Source of the DNA: Deltaproteobacteria bacterium
GTDB taxonomy: Bacteria > Desulfobacterota > DSM-4660 > Desulfatiglandales > HGW-15
NCBI GenBank assembly: GCA_016931115.1
Contig: JAFGFM010000198.1
Span: forward strand, 1-32,605
Direction of reading: 5' to 3'
DNA length: 32,605 nt
A program made the translations under genes and the position numbers. Under the pieces are notes generated by a model. It was not told the DNA's origin and did no database searches. It was given only the letters and a program-made list of their open reading frames with translations. Position 1 is the first letter of the stretch; the number at the start of each line of letters is the position of its first letter. This document shows positions 8,380-16,587 of the stretch, piece by piece.

Positions 8380-10287
8380 GTGAAAAAATGTATTGTAATG
8401 CCAGGGATCATATTCCTGGTAATGCTGCACGCAATGGCGTTTGCAGGTGAAAAAGAAGAGGCAGGGGAATTATCAGAGATTGAAAAAATGGTAGTTACCA
8501 CCACCATGACCGAGAAGATCATGAAGGACACCCCGGGTTCTATAGAGGTGATAACCGAAGAGGATATTATTAGTATGAACGCATTGACAGTTGCTGAGGT
8601 GCTTGAGGAAGCTGCCGGGTTGTTTCTTACAAATGAAGCTGGGAGACAGGAAAGGCCCAGTATCAGGGGTACTGGAAACAAGCATACTCTTGTCCTCATA
8701 GATGGTCGCAGGATTGCATCAGGTTTTAAGGATCTCACAGGTTTGGAACAGATCCCTGTTGATATGGTAAGAAGGATCGAGGTAGTACGCGGGCCTGGTG
8801 CCGCCATATACGGAAGCGATGCCATTGGCGGTGTTGTAAATATCATAACTAAAAAGCCTTCTGAAAAGTTGAACATGGGTCTTACCGGACAATACGGTCA
8901 AAGCACCTATGCCGGGGCTGAAGAAAAGTCAGGAAGCGCCTATATAGCAAGTTCCGCAGGGCCTCTTGGTTTTCTCCTTGCCGGCAGCTACAGGGATAAA
9001 AACGGCTATGACAGGGATGGTGTTACTCCTGATGATGGTGATTCCATAGAACAAAAATCCATTGGTGGACGAATTTCATATAAAATAAAGGATAATCAGG
9101 AGATATTGACTGGCCTTGAGATTGTAGAACTAAACACAGTGGGTCTGAGACCGCTCGAAGGACTTGACAGGATAAGGGAGGCTGATAACAGGAGAATTAA
9201 TTATTTTTTGGAATACAATGTAAAAATGCCGAATATGTCTATGCTTATGCTAAGGGCAAACCGCTCTGAACATAAAACCGAAAATGATTTCACACCTGAG
9301 ACAGCAATGATTCCCGGCGCAATAGGGGATGAGAACAATTCAGAACGGTTTCTTAATCAGTTTGAAGGCCGGTATACAGCCGCCTTATTAGACAGGCATC
9401 TTTTAACCCTTGGTGCGGAATACAGAGAGGAGGTAAGAGAAGACGCATCCGGCATGGACAATGATATCCATAACCTGAGTGTTTATCTTCAGGATGAGTA
9501 TCAGCTTATGGATAGTCTTTACCTGCTTCTGAGCGCCCGTTGGGATGATCATTCCACCTTCGGGTCCAAATACACACCAAGGGCATCATTGACATACAAT
9601 ATTATTGAAAATCTCAGGGTAAAAACCTCATGGGCGCAGGGATTCAGGTCTCCGGATATCTCCGAATTATATGTGCCCACCTATATGAGAAGGGGGAAAG
9701 AGGTTTATGAGCCCAACACAGGTCTTGATCCGGAAAAGTCCGACAGCTATGAAGCAGGGCTTGAGGGTGAGATTGGAAGATTTGATGGGCGTATCATGTG
9801 GTTTAAAAACGATATTAAGGACCTTATTGATCCTGTTTTTTACAGGTCAACGGGTTCGGGTAACAGCAGGATCGATTATTACCAGTACCGGAATATCTCA
9901 AAGGCTACCATGACAGGTCTGGAGCTTGAGACAGGCTACAGGTTAAGTAATGGTTTAAGGATATCCGGGAATATTGCCTGGCTGGATACTGAGAACAATC
10001 TCACAGGGCTGGAACTGGAAGGTCGTCCAGACTACAAGGGTATTGTCAGGATAAGCCATGATCGACTGCCATGGGGTCTTTCCGGAAATATCCGCATAAA
10101 TTATATTGGTGAAAGATACTATGCTGCAGGCAACGAAGATGATGAAACACTGGTGCATGCATATCTATACAAAGAACTCTATAAAAATATAAGGATATTT
10201 GCAGGCGCAGACAACGTGTTTAATACCGGGGACGGGAGTGACATTGAACCTGCCTTTTATTACAGCGGTCTGTCTTTCAGATATTAG
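8380..10287 (+). CDS. TonB-dependent outer-membrane receptor 1
   Basis: This is an outer-membrane active transporter of 635 residues, probably for an iron chelate or haem. I set the start at GTG 8380 because AGAAGGAGG lies 6 bases upstream; an in-frame TTG at 8338 would fall in the terminator T-run. The signal peptide ends near FA-G (about residue 23). The TonB box is KMVVTTT, and a plug domain follows with the YGSDAIGGVVNIITKKP block. The remainder is a 22-strand-type beta barrel ending in an aromatic residue (SFRY). It lies in the feo transcription unit behind leader RNA 2 and is followed by a haem-copper-oxidase-like protein and a binding protein. The substrate cannot be read from the sequence. 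Confidence 0.93.
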   Translation: MKKCIVMPGIIFLVMLHAMAFAGEKEEAGELSEIEKMVVTTTMTEKIMKDTPGSIEVITEEDIISMNALTVAEVLEEAAGLFLTNEAGRQERPSIRGTGNKHTLVLIDGRRIASGFKDLTGLEQIPVDMVRRIEVVRGPGAAIYGSDAIGGVVNIITKKPSEKLNMGLTGQYGQSTYAGAEEKSGSAYIASSAGPLGFLLAGSYRDKNGYDRDGVTPDDGDSIEQKSIGGRISYKIKDNQEILTGLEIVELNTVGLRPLEGLDRIREADNRRINYFLEYNVKMPNMSMLMLRANRSEHKTENDFTPETAMIPGAIGDENNSERFLNQFEGRYTAALLDRHLLTLGAEYREEVREDASGMDNDIHNLSVYLQDEYQLMDSLYLLLSARWDDHSTFGSKYTPRASLTYNIIENLRVKTSWAQGFRSPDISELYVPTYMRRGKEVYEPNTGLDPEKSDSYEAGLEGEIGRFDGRIMWFKNDIKDLIDPVFYRSTGSGNSRIDYYQYRNISKATMTGLELETGYRLSNGLRISGNIAWLDTENNLTGLELEGRPDYKGIVRISHDRLPWGLSGNIRINYIGERYYAAGNEDDETLVHAYLYKELYKNIRIFAGADNVFNTGDGSDIEPAFYYSGLSFRY

Positions 10288-10309
10288 AATTATAGAGAAG
10301 GATCAAATT

Positions 10310-10822
10310 ATGAATAACAATATACCAAAGTATTTTATTTTGACATCGCTGTTTTTTATGGCGCTGGGCTGTCTTGAAGGGCTGATGTTCCCAACCAAAT
10401 TCCAGTTCCAGCCATTTTATTCGGCAATCTTTCACCTTCCTGCCGAATATTTAAAACCTTTTTTTGGTTCATTTTTAGTAAAGATCCATACCCATATCAA
10501 CCTGATCGGATGGGTGGGCTCTGCCCTTATGGGCATTCTGTATTTCATTGCCCCACAGATAAACCCAAAGGGTCATTATAAGCGCATACTGGCATATTTG
10601 AATCTTATATCCCATGTGGCGGGTCTTTTGATTTTCACCACAGGGTTTCATGTGATTGGAGTAGTTGGATTAAAGAGCGGAGCGAACTATGGTTCAGAGG
10701 CATTCAGGGCTGTGGTCGCTCCATACAAAATGTTAACAATGACAGGCGGAATACTGATTACCATATCAGCAGTTATCTTTGCATATAATATGGTCAGGGT
10801 ATTGCTTGCCACAAAAAAATAG
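10310..10822 (+). CDS. Four-helix membrane protein resembling a haem-copper oxidase subunit I fragment
   Basis: I start this 170-residue protein at ATG 10310, after GAGAAGGATC. It has about four membrane helices (roughly 8-26, 62-82, 94-120 and 143-165). The block KIHTHINLIGWVGSALMGILYF is like the HxHxNLxGW segments seen in cbb3 oxidase and NorB subunit I. His60, His62, His102 and His114 lie in or near helices and could bind haem. It is far too short to be an oxidase and lacks the catalytic core. In this setting, next to a TBDR and a binding protein, a haem-binding or electron-transfer role is an inference. Short relatives annotated as subunit-I-like proteins do exist. Confidence 0.75.
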   Translation: MNNNIPKYFILTSLFFMALGCLEGLMFPTKFQFQPFYSAIFHLPAEYLKPFFGSFLVKIHTHINLIGWVGSALMGILYFIAPQINPKGHYKRILAYLNLISHVAGLLIFTTGFHVIGVVGLKSGANYGSEAFRAVVAPYKMLTMTGGILITISAVIFAYNMVRVLLATKK

Positions 10823-10835
10823 AGAGGAGAATATT

Positions 10836-11825
10836 ATGAAAATTAACTGCATTAAAAAAATTAATCTTACAGGTAAAATGGCTGTTTTTATTGTCGTGAT
10901 GAGCCTTTTTTCAGCGTTTCAGGGGATACAAAAGGCCGGGGCTGCGGAGGCCAAGGTCCCGGAAAAGAAACAGGTAATAATGATTGGCGACAGGCTTGTT
11001 GATGTTGCCTATAACCTTGGCGTTGTTCCTGCCGCCATGTCCGTGCGGTGTTCCTTGTGGCCCATGTGCGAGAAACTTCAGACATCCATGCAGATGATCG
11101 GCTGCCCGAATTGTCTTTTAACGAAAAAGGCCAAGCCTCTGCTCGATTTTTCAGAGAAAAGCGGAATCAGTCAGGTAATCATTGAAAGGAGTGAACCTTT
11201 TTGCACCTATATGCCGGGGTTGAAACTGGAAGAGCTTGAAAAGGTTATTAACAACAAAAAGATAGAGATCAGGTATGTCGATTTCACAAAGGGGCTTAAG
11301 AGCGCTGTTAAACAGACAGCGGAACTGCTGGGATGTCCTGAAAGGTTTGAAGCGGTGATGACTGCATATGAAGAGAGGTTAATAAAAACCGGAGATATGA
11401 TAAAGGGCAGGAAATACCCCGAAAAGATAGTCGTAATAAAGGGGACCTATCAGGCTGAAACCGGTAAGAGCTTTTTACAGATAGAGTCCCCCGGGGGTTA
11501 TATCGACAGGTTTATACTGTCTCAGCTTGGATGCAGAAATGCAGGGGATCAGATGATTCCGGCAAATGCAAAGTCTTCAAAGGGTCATGTTACAATTCGT
11601 AAACTTGACAGGCTTGCCGATGCTGCGCCCGACGCCATTATTATCACCGGGGATATCTCATCCGGTCAGAAGGCGCTGGCTGATGCCATCAAAGATAATC
11701 CATCTTTAGCCAGCGTCCCTGCGGTTAAAAACATGAAGGTATTTGGTTTACCCGCATATATAGATTCAAGCGTAATGGAATATCCCATGATCTTAAAAAA
11801 ATGGGCAGATGCACTTGGTGAGTGA
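10836..11825 (+). CDS. Periplasmic binding-protein-like protein (TroA/BtuF fold) with a Cys cluster
   Basis: I start this 329-residue protein at ATG 10836, with AGAGGAGA upstream. An N-terminal hydrophobic segment (about 14-36) ending near AGA-A indicates export. The two-lobed layout, starting with KKQVIMIGDRLVDVAYNLGVVPAAM and ending with a second Rossmann-like lobe (DAIIITGDI, MKVFGLPAY), fits the helical-backbone binding proteins of iron-siderophore, haem and B12 ABC importers. No importer permease or ATPase lies next to it. Cys72, Cys78, Cys90, Cys93 and Cys123 are unusual for this family; the CPNC pair could bind metal or be redox active. It is the last plus-strand gene before a strong hairpin at 11835. 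The ligand is unknown. Confidence 0.75.
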   Translation: MKINCIKKINLTGKMAVFIVVMSLFSAFQGIQKAGAAEAKVPEKKQVIMIGDRLVDVAYNLGVVPAAMSVRCSLWPMCEKLQTSMQMIGCPNCLLTKKAKPLLDFSEKSGISQVIIERSEPFCTYMPGLKLEELEKVINNKKIEIRYVDFTKGLKSAVKQTAELLGCPERFEAVMTAYEERLIKTGDMIKGRKYPEKIVVIKGTYQAETGKSFLQIESPGGYIDRFILSQLGCRNAGDQMIPANAKSSKGHVTIRKLDRLADAAPDAIIITGDISSGQKALADAIKDNPSLASVPAVKNMKVFGLPAYIDSSVMEYPMILKKWADALGE

Positions 11826-11834
11826 TTTACCTAT

Positions 11835-11867
11835 CTCCATCCATAAAGATTTTCTTTATGGGTGGAG
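11835..11867. terminator. Bidirectional hairpin between convergent genes
   Basis: CTCCATCCATAAAG (11835-11848) pairs with CTTTATGGGTGGAG (11854-11867) through 14 bp with one GU wobble and a 5-base loop. It fills the 43-bp gap between the stops of the binding-protein gene and the convergent methyltransferase gene. No long T-run follows on either strand. Confidence 0.75.
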
Positions 11868-11868
11868 A

Positions 11869-12441
11869 CTAACCCGATATTAGCACACTGCGTCCGCCTG
11901 TTTTTTGGGGATAATTGCACACATTAAACCCCAGTTCCCTTATATCCGATATCATCTCTTCAAAAGATTTTTGTGTCACATGCATTTTCGGCTCAACTAT
12001 CAGTATCTTTCCACCTTTATTCAACATGGTTTTCAATTCCGCCAGAAGAGCCCGGGGAGAAGGGGTTTCATGAACCATGTAATAGGCAAGTATAAAATCC
12101 GCCTTCTGATCAAGCCCTACCCTCTCCTGTTCACATTTAAAGAATTGTATGCGCTCTTCAACATGATGCTTTATTGCCTTTTTCCTTACATGCCCCAGCA
12201 TCTTTTCCTGAAGATCCACAGCTATTACCCTTCCCTTCGGTCCGACAAGTTTTGCCATATCTATTGTGAAAAAACCCGGACCGCAGCCAAGGTCAATTGC
12301 TGTATCTTCTTCGGAGATATAGGGCCGAAGCATTTTTACCGGGTTTTGAAATATCCTGCGTATGGGGTTATCAAGCATAAATGCTATCTGATGCGGGCAT
12401 ATACGTCCCGGTTTGTTTTCTTTAACCACGATATTTTCCAT
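11869..12441 (-). CDS. Class I SAM-dependent methyltransferase
   Basis: This is a 190-residue cytoplasmic enzyme with a Rossmann-type methyltransferase domain. Motif I is AIDLGCGPGFFT (about 48-59), followed by an acidic post-I strand (VIAVDLQ), a VHE segment after strand 4, and KGGKILIVEP near strand 5. The overall pattern resembles UbiE-like enzymes. The substrate cannot be deduced. GAGGAGGAAACA precedes the ATG. It is downstream of marR on the same strand but has its own predicted promoter, which carries the same 11-bp element as the marR promoter. It therefore probably belongs to the MarR regulon. Confidence 0.85.
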   Translation of the reverse strand: MENIVVKENKPGRICPHQIAFMLDNPIRRIFQNPVKMLRPYISEEDTAIDLGCGPGFFTIDMAKLVGPKGRVIAVDLQEKMLGHVRKKAIKHHVEERIQFFKCEQERVGLDQKADFILAYYMVHETPSPRALLAELKTMLNKGGKILIVEPKMHVTQKSFEEMISDIRELGFNVCNYPQKTGGRSVLISG

Positions 12442-12462
12442 TGTTTCCTCCTCATTTTTGAG

Positions 12463-12483
12463 CGTATATTAGCTAAACACTAA
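12463..12483 (-). promoter_or_regulatory. Methyltransferase promoter with putative MarR site
   Basis: Read on the minus strand, TTAGTGTTTAG (12483-12473) is followed four bases later by TATACG (12468-12463), a likely -10. The same 11-mer sits at the same distance from the -10 of marR. A shared site at two promoters around a MarR gene suggests that this repressor binds it. Confidence 0.6.
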
Positions 12484-12494
12484 AGATAAAAAAA

Positions 12495-12953
12495 TTACTT
12501 CATTATATTCCGATAAAAGGTCTCCATTTTATCCATTACTTCATTTAAAAATTGCAGTTTATCCTTTGTAATATTACTGAAAAAGGTCTTAAACCCCCCA
12601 TCCATTGTTTCATGCCAGTCCTTGTGTGCGTAATAGGCAGTTTTTCCCCGGGATGTGAGGGCCACATTAACCCTGGAGAGGTTTGCCGGATCTGTCTCCT
12701 TAATTAGAAAACCTTTATTCTCAAGCTTTTTAAGTGTTTGCGACACAGCGCCCTTTGTCACACCGGTTGTCTTGGCAAGGTCTGTAACACTGAGCCTGGC
12801 ATCATTATCGCCTATCAGCTCTATCATGTGTATCTCACTTGCTGTCATGGGTGAACCTGTCCCGTATTCCCTGGGCGCCTTTTCCAGCTCATTTGCAAGA
12901 TTAACAATCCTGGCGAGTTTCTCATGCAACATGTGTAGGTTTTCATTTTCCAT
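12495..12953 (-). CDS. MarR-family transcriptional regulator
   Basis: This 152-residue winged-helix repressor has helices followed by the SVTDLAKTTGVTKGAVSQTLKKLENKGFL recognition region (part about residues 70-100) and a wing with a DPANLSRVNVALTSRGK pattern, both typical of MarR. The inducing ligand is unknown. I start at ATG 12953 rather than the upstream TTG at 12989, because the TTG lies inside the predicted -35. No ribosome-binding site precedes this ATG and the -10 is only about 10 bases away, so the message may be leaderless. It is divergent from the flavodoxin operon. It shares an 11-bp promoter element with the methyltransferase gene, consistent with autoregulation. Confidence 0.9.
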   Translation of the reverse strand: MENENLHMLHEKLARIVNLANELEKAPREYGTGSPMTASEIHMIELIGDNDARLSVTDLAKTTGVTKGAVSQTLKKLENKGFLIKETDPANLSRVNVALTSRGKTAYYAHKDWHETMDGGFKTFFSNITKDKLQFLNEVMDKMETFYRNIMK

Positions 12954-12962
12954 GAAAGAAAG

Positions 12963-12989
12963 AGTATACCTACTAAACACTAATGTCAA
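12963..12989 (-). promoter_or_regulatory. marR promoter with putative MarR site
   Basis: On the minus strand, TTGACA (12989-12984) directly precedes TTAGTGTTTAG (12983-12973). TATACT (12968-12963) follows, so the spacer is 15 bp. The 11-mer lies between the two hexamers, so a bound protein would block polymerase. The -10 lies close to the start codon. Confidence 0.65.
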
Positions 12990-13018
12990 ATAAATTTTAA
13001 AAAGCTAATAAAAAATGT

Positions 13019-13059
13019 TTGACAAAGAAAATAGATATGATATTAGATATATCTAATAT
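13019..13059 (+). promoter_or_regulatory. Flavodoxin-operon promoter with a perfect 20-bp palindrome
   Basis: TTGACA at 13019-13024 is followed after 11 bases by TATGATATTAGATAT, exactly as upstream of feoA. ATATTAGATATATCTAATAT at 13040-13059 is a perfect palindrome and overlaps the expected -10. The shared arrangement predicts one repressor for feoAB and the flavodoxin/CobN operon. The divergent marR promoter lies about 30 bp away but carries a different element. Confidence 0.7.
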
Positions 13060-13083
13060 TTATTGTTTCATCTAAATAAAGTA

Positions 13084-13171
13084 TTTACACCTTACGGCAT
13101 ATAGCCTTTTTGAAGGCGTGTAAAGAAGTGAAGGCGCAAATGGTAATCGGCTACCAGTTGCGCCTTTTTTT
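13084..13171 (+). ncRNA. Structured leader RNA (copy 3) with intrinsic terminator, before flavodoxin operon
   Basis: CCTTACGGC (13090-13098) and GAAGTGAAGG (13125-13134) match the other copies. TTTACAC (13084-13090) can pair with GTGTAAA (13118-13124) around a GCCTT/AAGGC hairpin. The terminator is AAGGCGCAA (13131-13139) with TTGCGCCTT (13158-13166), inner helix TGGTA/TACCA, and then seven T residues (13165-13171). The T-run ends where the flavodoxin ribosome site begins. The stem sequence differs from copies 1 and 2 while the pairing is kept. Confidence 0.77.
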
Positions 13172-13183
13172 ATGGAGGTAATT

Positions 13184-13639
13184 ATGAAAAAGGTTTTGAT
13201 AATCTTCGGTTCTACAACAGGCAACACCGAATATATGGCGGGTATCATAGGCAAAGGTTTCATAGAGGCAGGGTTTAAAACCGCTTTGATTAATGCGGCG
13301 GATTTTGATCCTGGGGAACTTCAGGGTGACCTGAGTGCAATCATCCTGGGCTGCCCAGCTTACGGGCATGACACTGTAGAACTTCAGGATGAGTTTGCGG
13401 TGTTTTTTGAAGAGCTGGACAGCATTGACCTGAAAAACAGATCTTTTGCTGTTTTCGCTCCGGGTGACAGCTCATATGAACACTATTGCGGGTCAGTGGA
13501 TTTGATAGAGGAAAAACTTGAAAGTTTAGGGGCGTTGAGATTATGCGATGGGCTCAGGGTGGATGGCGACCCGCAAAACTGTAAAGGGGAAATCTCTGAC
13601 TGGGCTGATTCTGTAATTAATGGGATTAACATAAAATAA
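13184..13639 (+). CDS. Short-chain flavodoxin
   Basis: Flavodoxin is a small FMN electron carrier that commonly replaces ferredoxin under iron limitation. This 151-residue protein has the phosphate-binding loop GSTTGNT (9-15) and the two isoalloxazine-flanking loops GCPAYGHDTVELQ and APGDSSYEHYCG. Its length fits the short-chain class. I start at ATG 13184, because the in-frame ATG at 13172 is part of the TATGGAGG ribosome site. It is the first gene after leader RNA 3 and a palindromic promoter. It heads an operon for a DUF4198 protein, a TBDR and the CobN-like module, so it may also donate electrons to iron or haem reduction there. Confidence 0.92.
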   Translation: MKKVLIIFGSTTGNTEYMAGIIGKGFIEAGFKTALINAADFDPGELQGDLSAIILGCPAYGHDTVELQDEFAVFFEELDSIDLKNRSFAVFAPGDSSYEHYCGSVDLIEEKLESLGALRLCDGLRVDGDPQNCKGEISDWADSVINGINIK

Positions 13640-13655
13640 CAAAAGGAGAAAAATC

Positions 13656-14477
13656 ATGAAAAAAATTATTTCATCAGGATTGCTTATAATTAGTGCGACA
13701 TTTGTATTTATGACTCAGGCATGGGCATGCCATCCCTGGATAAATGTAAATAATTACAAACCGAAATCAAACAATACCATAAGGTTTCATATGGCATATG
13801 GCCATAATTTCCCGTTTGGTCACAGTTTTTACGATAATGATAAGGTTGAAAAACTTTTTATGCTTACGCCTGAAGGTAATAATGAAAACCCAAGCCTTCG
13901 CCTTCTAGAGAAAGAAAAGTACAGCCAGATTCAGTATGAATCAAAAAACAGTCTCATGGATGGTACATACCTTATTGTAATGGAAAGCAAGGGGAACTTT
14001 ATTGCAAAAACAGATAAGGGTTACCAGCATAAGCCGAAAAAAGAGTTAAAAGGATTTGATGTTAAGGGAAACGTCAAATTTTCACAGAATTTCTGCAAGG
14101 CGATTGTCAATGTTGGCGGAAAAAATTCAGGTGACAGTTATGGCAAGGTACTGGGGCATGGACTTGAAATAGTACCATTGAAAGATCCAGGTCAGTTAAG
14201 GACAAATGATATTCTTCCGGTGAGGGTACTGCATAATGGTGAGGGAATTGATGAATCGGTAATGGTGTATGCGACCTATATGGGATTCAGCAATGAAACT
14301 GATGTTTTTGCATACACCGCATGGGCATCTTCTTCAAAGGGAGGGGTTGCAGAGATAAGAGTGCTGGAACCAGGGATCTGGATGCTGTTTGTTAACCATA
14401 AATTTACCTACCCTGACTCTGAAACGGCAGATGAGTTCAGTTACCAGGCGACATTAACCTTTGAAGTTAAACCTTGA
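13656..14477 (+). CDS. Exported DUF4198-type protein 1
   Basis: This 273-residue protein has a signal peptide (about 1-24, ending AWA-C). The mature protein begins with CHPWINVNNYKP and has a GHNFPFGHSF histidine-rich stretch. Late in the sequence it has LGHGLEIVPLKDP, PVRVLHNGEG and a final beta strand, the pattern of DUF4198 (PF10670) proteins often linked to metal uptake and related to NikM-type domains. It is probably periplasmic or outer-membrane-facing and may bind metal or a chelate. The early Cys follows AWA rather than a clear lipobox, so lipidation is uncertain. A second member of the family is at 25013, also next to a TBDR. An AAAGGAG site precedes the ATG. Confidence 0.85.
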   Translation: MKKIISSGLLIISATFVFMTQAWACHPWINVNNYKPKSNNTIRFHMAYGHNFPFGHSFYDNDKVEKLFMLTPEGNNENPSLRLLEKEKYSQIQYESKNSLMDGTYLIVMESKGNFIAKTDKGYQHKPKKELKGFDVKGNVKFSQNFCKAIVNVGGKNSGDSYGKVLGHGLEIVPLKDPGQLRTNDILPVRVLHNGEGIDESVMVYATYMGFSNETDVFAYTAWASSSKGGVAEIRVLEPGIWMLFVNHKFTYPDSETADEFSYQATLTFEVKP

Positions 14478-14517
14478 AAGCTATTTGAGAAAAATAAATG
14501 TTAAAGGAGATAATCAA

Positions 14518-16578
14518 ATGATAAAAATTTTTTCAAAATTTGTTTTAGTCTTATTCATCATCACCTTTTCCATGGGTCAGATGATCTTTGCTGATAATAA
14601 TACTGACACCTCTGTCGAAATGGAAAAGACAGTTGTTACTGCTACCAGGTCAGAAACGCCAATATCAGACCTGCCGGTAAGTGTAACAGTGATCACAAGT
14701 GATCAAATAGAAGCCATGCCGGTAACAACTGTAGATGATGTGCTCAACAAGGCTGTTGGCGTTCAGATCAGGAGAAACAAGGGACTTGCGAACACGACAA
14801 GTCACACAACCATTTACATGAGAGGGACTGGCGATAGTTCAAGAGTGCTGGTGCTTAAGGATGGAGTGCCCCTGAATAGCGCCTATGGCGGAACAGTAAG
14901 TACATTTAATACTATTTCTCTTGAAGATATAGATCGGATAGAAATTGTAAGAGGGGCATCCTCTGCCTTATATGGTTCCAGCGCAATGGGCGGTGTTATA
15001 AATATCATAACGAAAAAGCCAGAAAAAAAAATAACGGGTAAAGTCAGCATACAAAGCGGTTCACTTGATACCAATATCGGAAATGCATATGTAAGCGGAT
15101 CAACCGATAAATTTGCTTTCAGGCTCTCAGCCGGGCATAAATCAACTGATGGTTATGTTTATTACGACGCTTCATCATGGAGAGATTATTACTCAAAACC
15201 AGAAAATAAACTTACTGACGGATCAGTTGGGTTTGATTTTTGGTTAGGAGAATCAATGCTGCGGCTTGACTATTCGCATCTTATTGAAGAATCTCTTAGC
15301 GCCACTTCTACACAGTATGATGGAAAACAGACAAATGACGAATATATGTTAAGCTGGGGTATCCCAATATCCGGGGGAGATTTCAGCATAAAATCATATT
15401 ACTTTGATACAGAAAGCACATCTGATGCAGATTCATACAATTCTGTAACAGGGAATTTCGACCGCTTTTATTATCTGTCAAGCATACCCAAAGACGAATT
15501 CGGCGTTATGCTGCAATACAGCAGGGATATAGGAAGTCATCGACTCTCAATGGGAAGCGATCTTAAATGGGCAAAAGCTATTTCAGAGTATGCGTATGCG
15601 GCTGGTGATCGTAACTTCAGGGGTAAACAAGATTTTTACTCTGTATTTTTGAATGATGAAATGAGTTTTATCAAGGATAAACTCATTTTAAACGCTGGCA
15701 TCAGGTATGATTACTGGAAAAATCATAGCGGAGATTTTTATGATTCAACAACATCAACGATAAGATCAATAGTTTATCCGGATAAGTCAGATAATGCATT
15801 TTCACCAAAGGCAGGCGCAGTTTATAAGCTCACCGAAAAGACAAAATTAAGGGCATCATTCGGAACCGGGTTCAAGAGCCCGTCTCTTTATGATCTCTAT
15901 AAGTCAGGTCCGCACGGAGCAACAAGGTTTGATCTTGCAAACCCGGATCTTGAGGCGGAGAAGATGAAATGGTCATATGACTTGGGCTTTGATACAAAAC
16001 CCAATAAAGACCTAAACATCAGCATGACCTTTTACAAGAGCATGTTCAAAGATTACCTTGGTGAAAAAACCCTAGCTTCGGATGAGGTTCCTTCATGGTT
16101 TTCTCCTGATCCTGGCATGGCAGTAATCCAACCTGTAAACCTGGGAGAGGTAAAGATATATGGGGTTGAAGCAGGTATAGAATATCATTTCAACAGGATG
16201 TGGTCGGTCTTTGTAAATCATACATATAATGTTTCAAAAATCACTAAAAACGACGAAGATCCTTCAGTAGAAGGAAACTATCTTTCATATACCCCCCGCC
16301 ATATGACACGTCTGGGAGTTACCTATGATAATCCCGAACTATTTTCCATTGGTGTGTTTTTAACCAGTGTGGGTGAGCGTTATGGTGACCTTGAAAACAC
16401 CGATACTACAAAACTGGATGCATACCAGGTGGCAGATGTCAAAATATCCAGGAAGCTATTCTTCGGCGCAGAGATATTCGGAGCAATAAATAATGTGACA
16501 GATGAAGATTACAGAGAGTATTACACAACCCTCAATCCCCCCAGAACCTACATGGTGGGCATGAACTACAATTTCTAG
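14518..16578 (+). CDS. TonB-dependent outer-membrane receptor 2
   Basis: This TBDR has 686 residues from ATG 14518, which follows TAAAGGAGA; an in-frame upstream ATG at 14461 lies inside the DUF4198 gene. The signal peptide ends near FA-D (about 24). The TonB box is EKTVVTATR. The plug includes YGSSAMGGVINIITKKP, and the barrel ends in MNYNF with a terminal Phe, as required for barrel insertion. It sits directly before the DUF2162, ExbB-like, DUF2149 and CobN-like genes. That gene set recalls the hmu haem operons, where the receptor equivalent is HmuR. Haem is therefore the leading candidate substrate, with cobalamin or another metal chelate as alternatives. Confidence 0.93.
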   Translation: MIKIFSKFVLVLFIITFSMGQMIFADNNTDTSVEMEKTVVTATRSETPISDLPVSVTVITSDQIEAMPVTTVDDVLNKAVGVQIRRNKGLANTTSHTTIYMRGTGDSSRVLVLKDGVPLNSAYGGTVSTFNTISLEDIDRIEIVRGASSALYGSSAMGGVINIITKKPEKKITGKVSIQSGSLDTNIGNAYVSGSTDKFAFRLSAGHKSTDGYVYYDASSWRDYYSKPENKLTDGSVGFDFWLGESMLRLDYSHLIEESLSATSTQYDGKQTNDEYMLSWGIPISGGDFSIKSYYFDTESTSDADSYNSVTGNFDRFYYLSSIPKDEFGVMLQYSRDIGSHRLSMGSDLKWAKAISEYAYAAGDRNFRGKQDFYSVFLNDEMSFIKDKLILNAGIRYDYWKNHSGDFYDSTTSTIRSIVYPDKSDNAFSPKAGAVYKLTEKTKLRASFGTGFKSPSLYDLYKSGPHGATRFDLANPDLEAEKMKWSYDLGFDTKPNKDLNISMTFYKSMFKDYLGEKTLASDEVPSWFSPDPGMAVIQPVNLGEVKIYGVEAGIEYHFNRMWSVFVNHTYNVSKITKNDEDPSVEGNYLSYTPRHMTRLGVTYDNPELFSIGVFLTSVGERYGDLENTDTTKLDAYQVADVKISRKLFFGAEIFGAINNVTDEDYREYYTTLNPPRTYMVGMNYNF

Positions 16579-16587
16579 GGCGATAAA

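Noticed and set aside
8295-8876. Minus-strand frame of 193 codons at the start of TBDR 1
   Set aside because: It is antisense to the conserved signal peptide and plug domain and crosses the leader terminator. The composition is that of a shadow frame.
11905-12483. Plus-strand frame of 192 codons
   Set aside because: It is antisense to the methyltransferase with intact motif I. It has no ribosome site and resembles no family.
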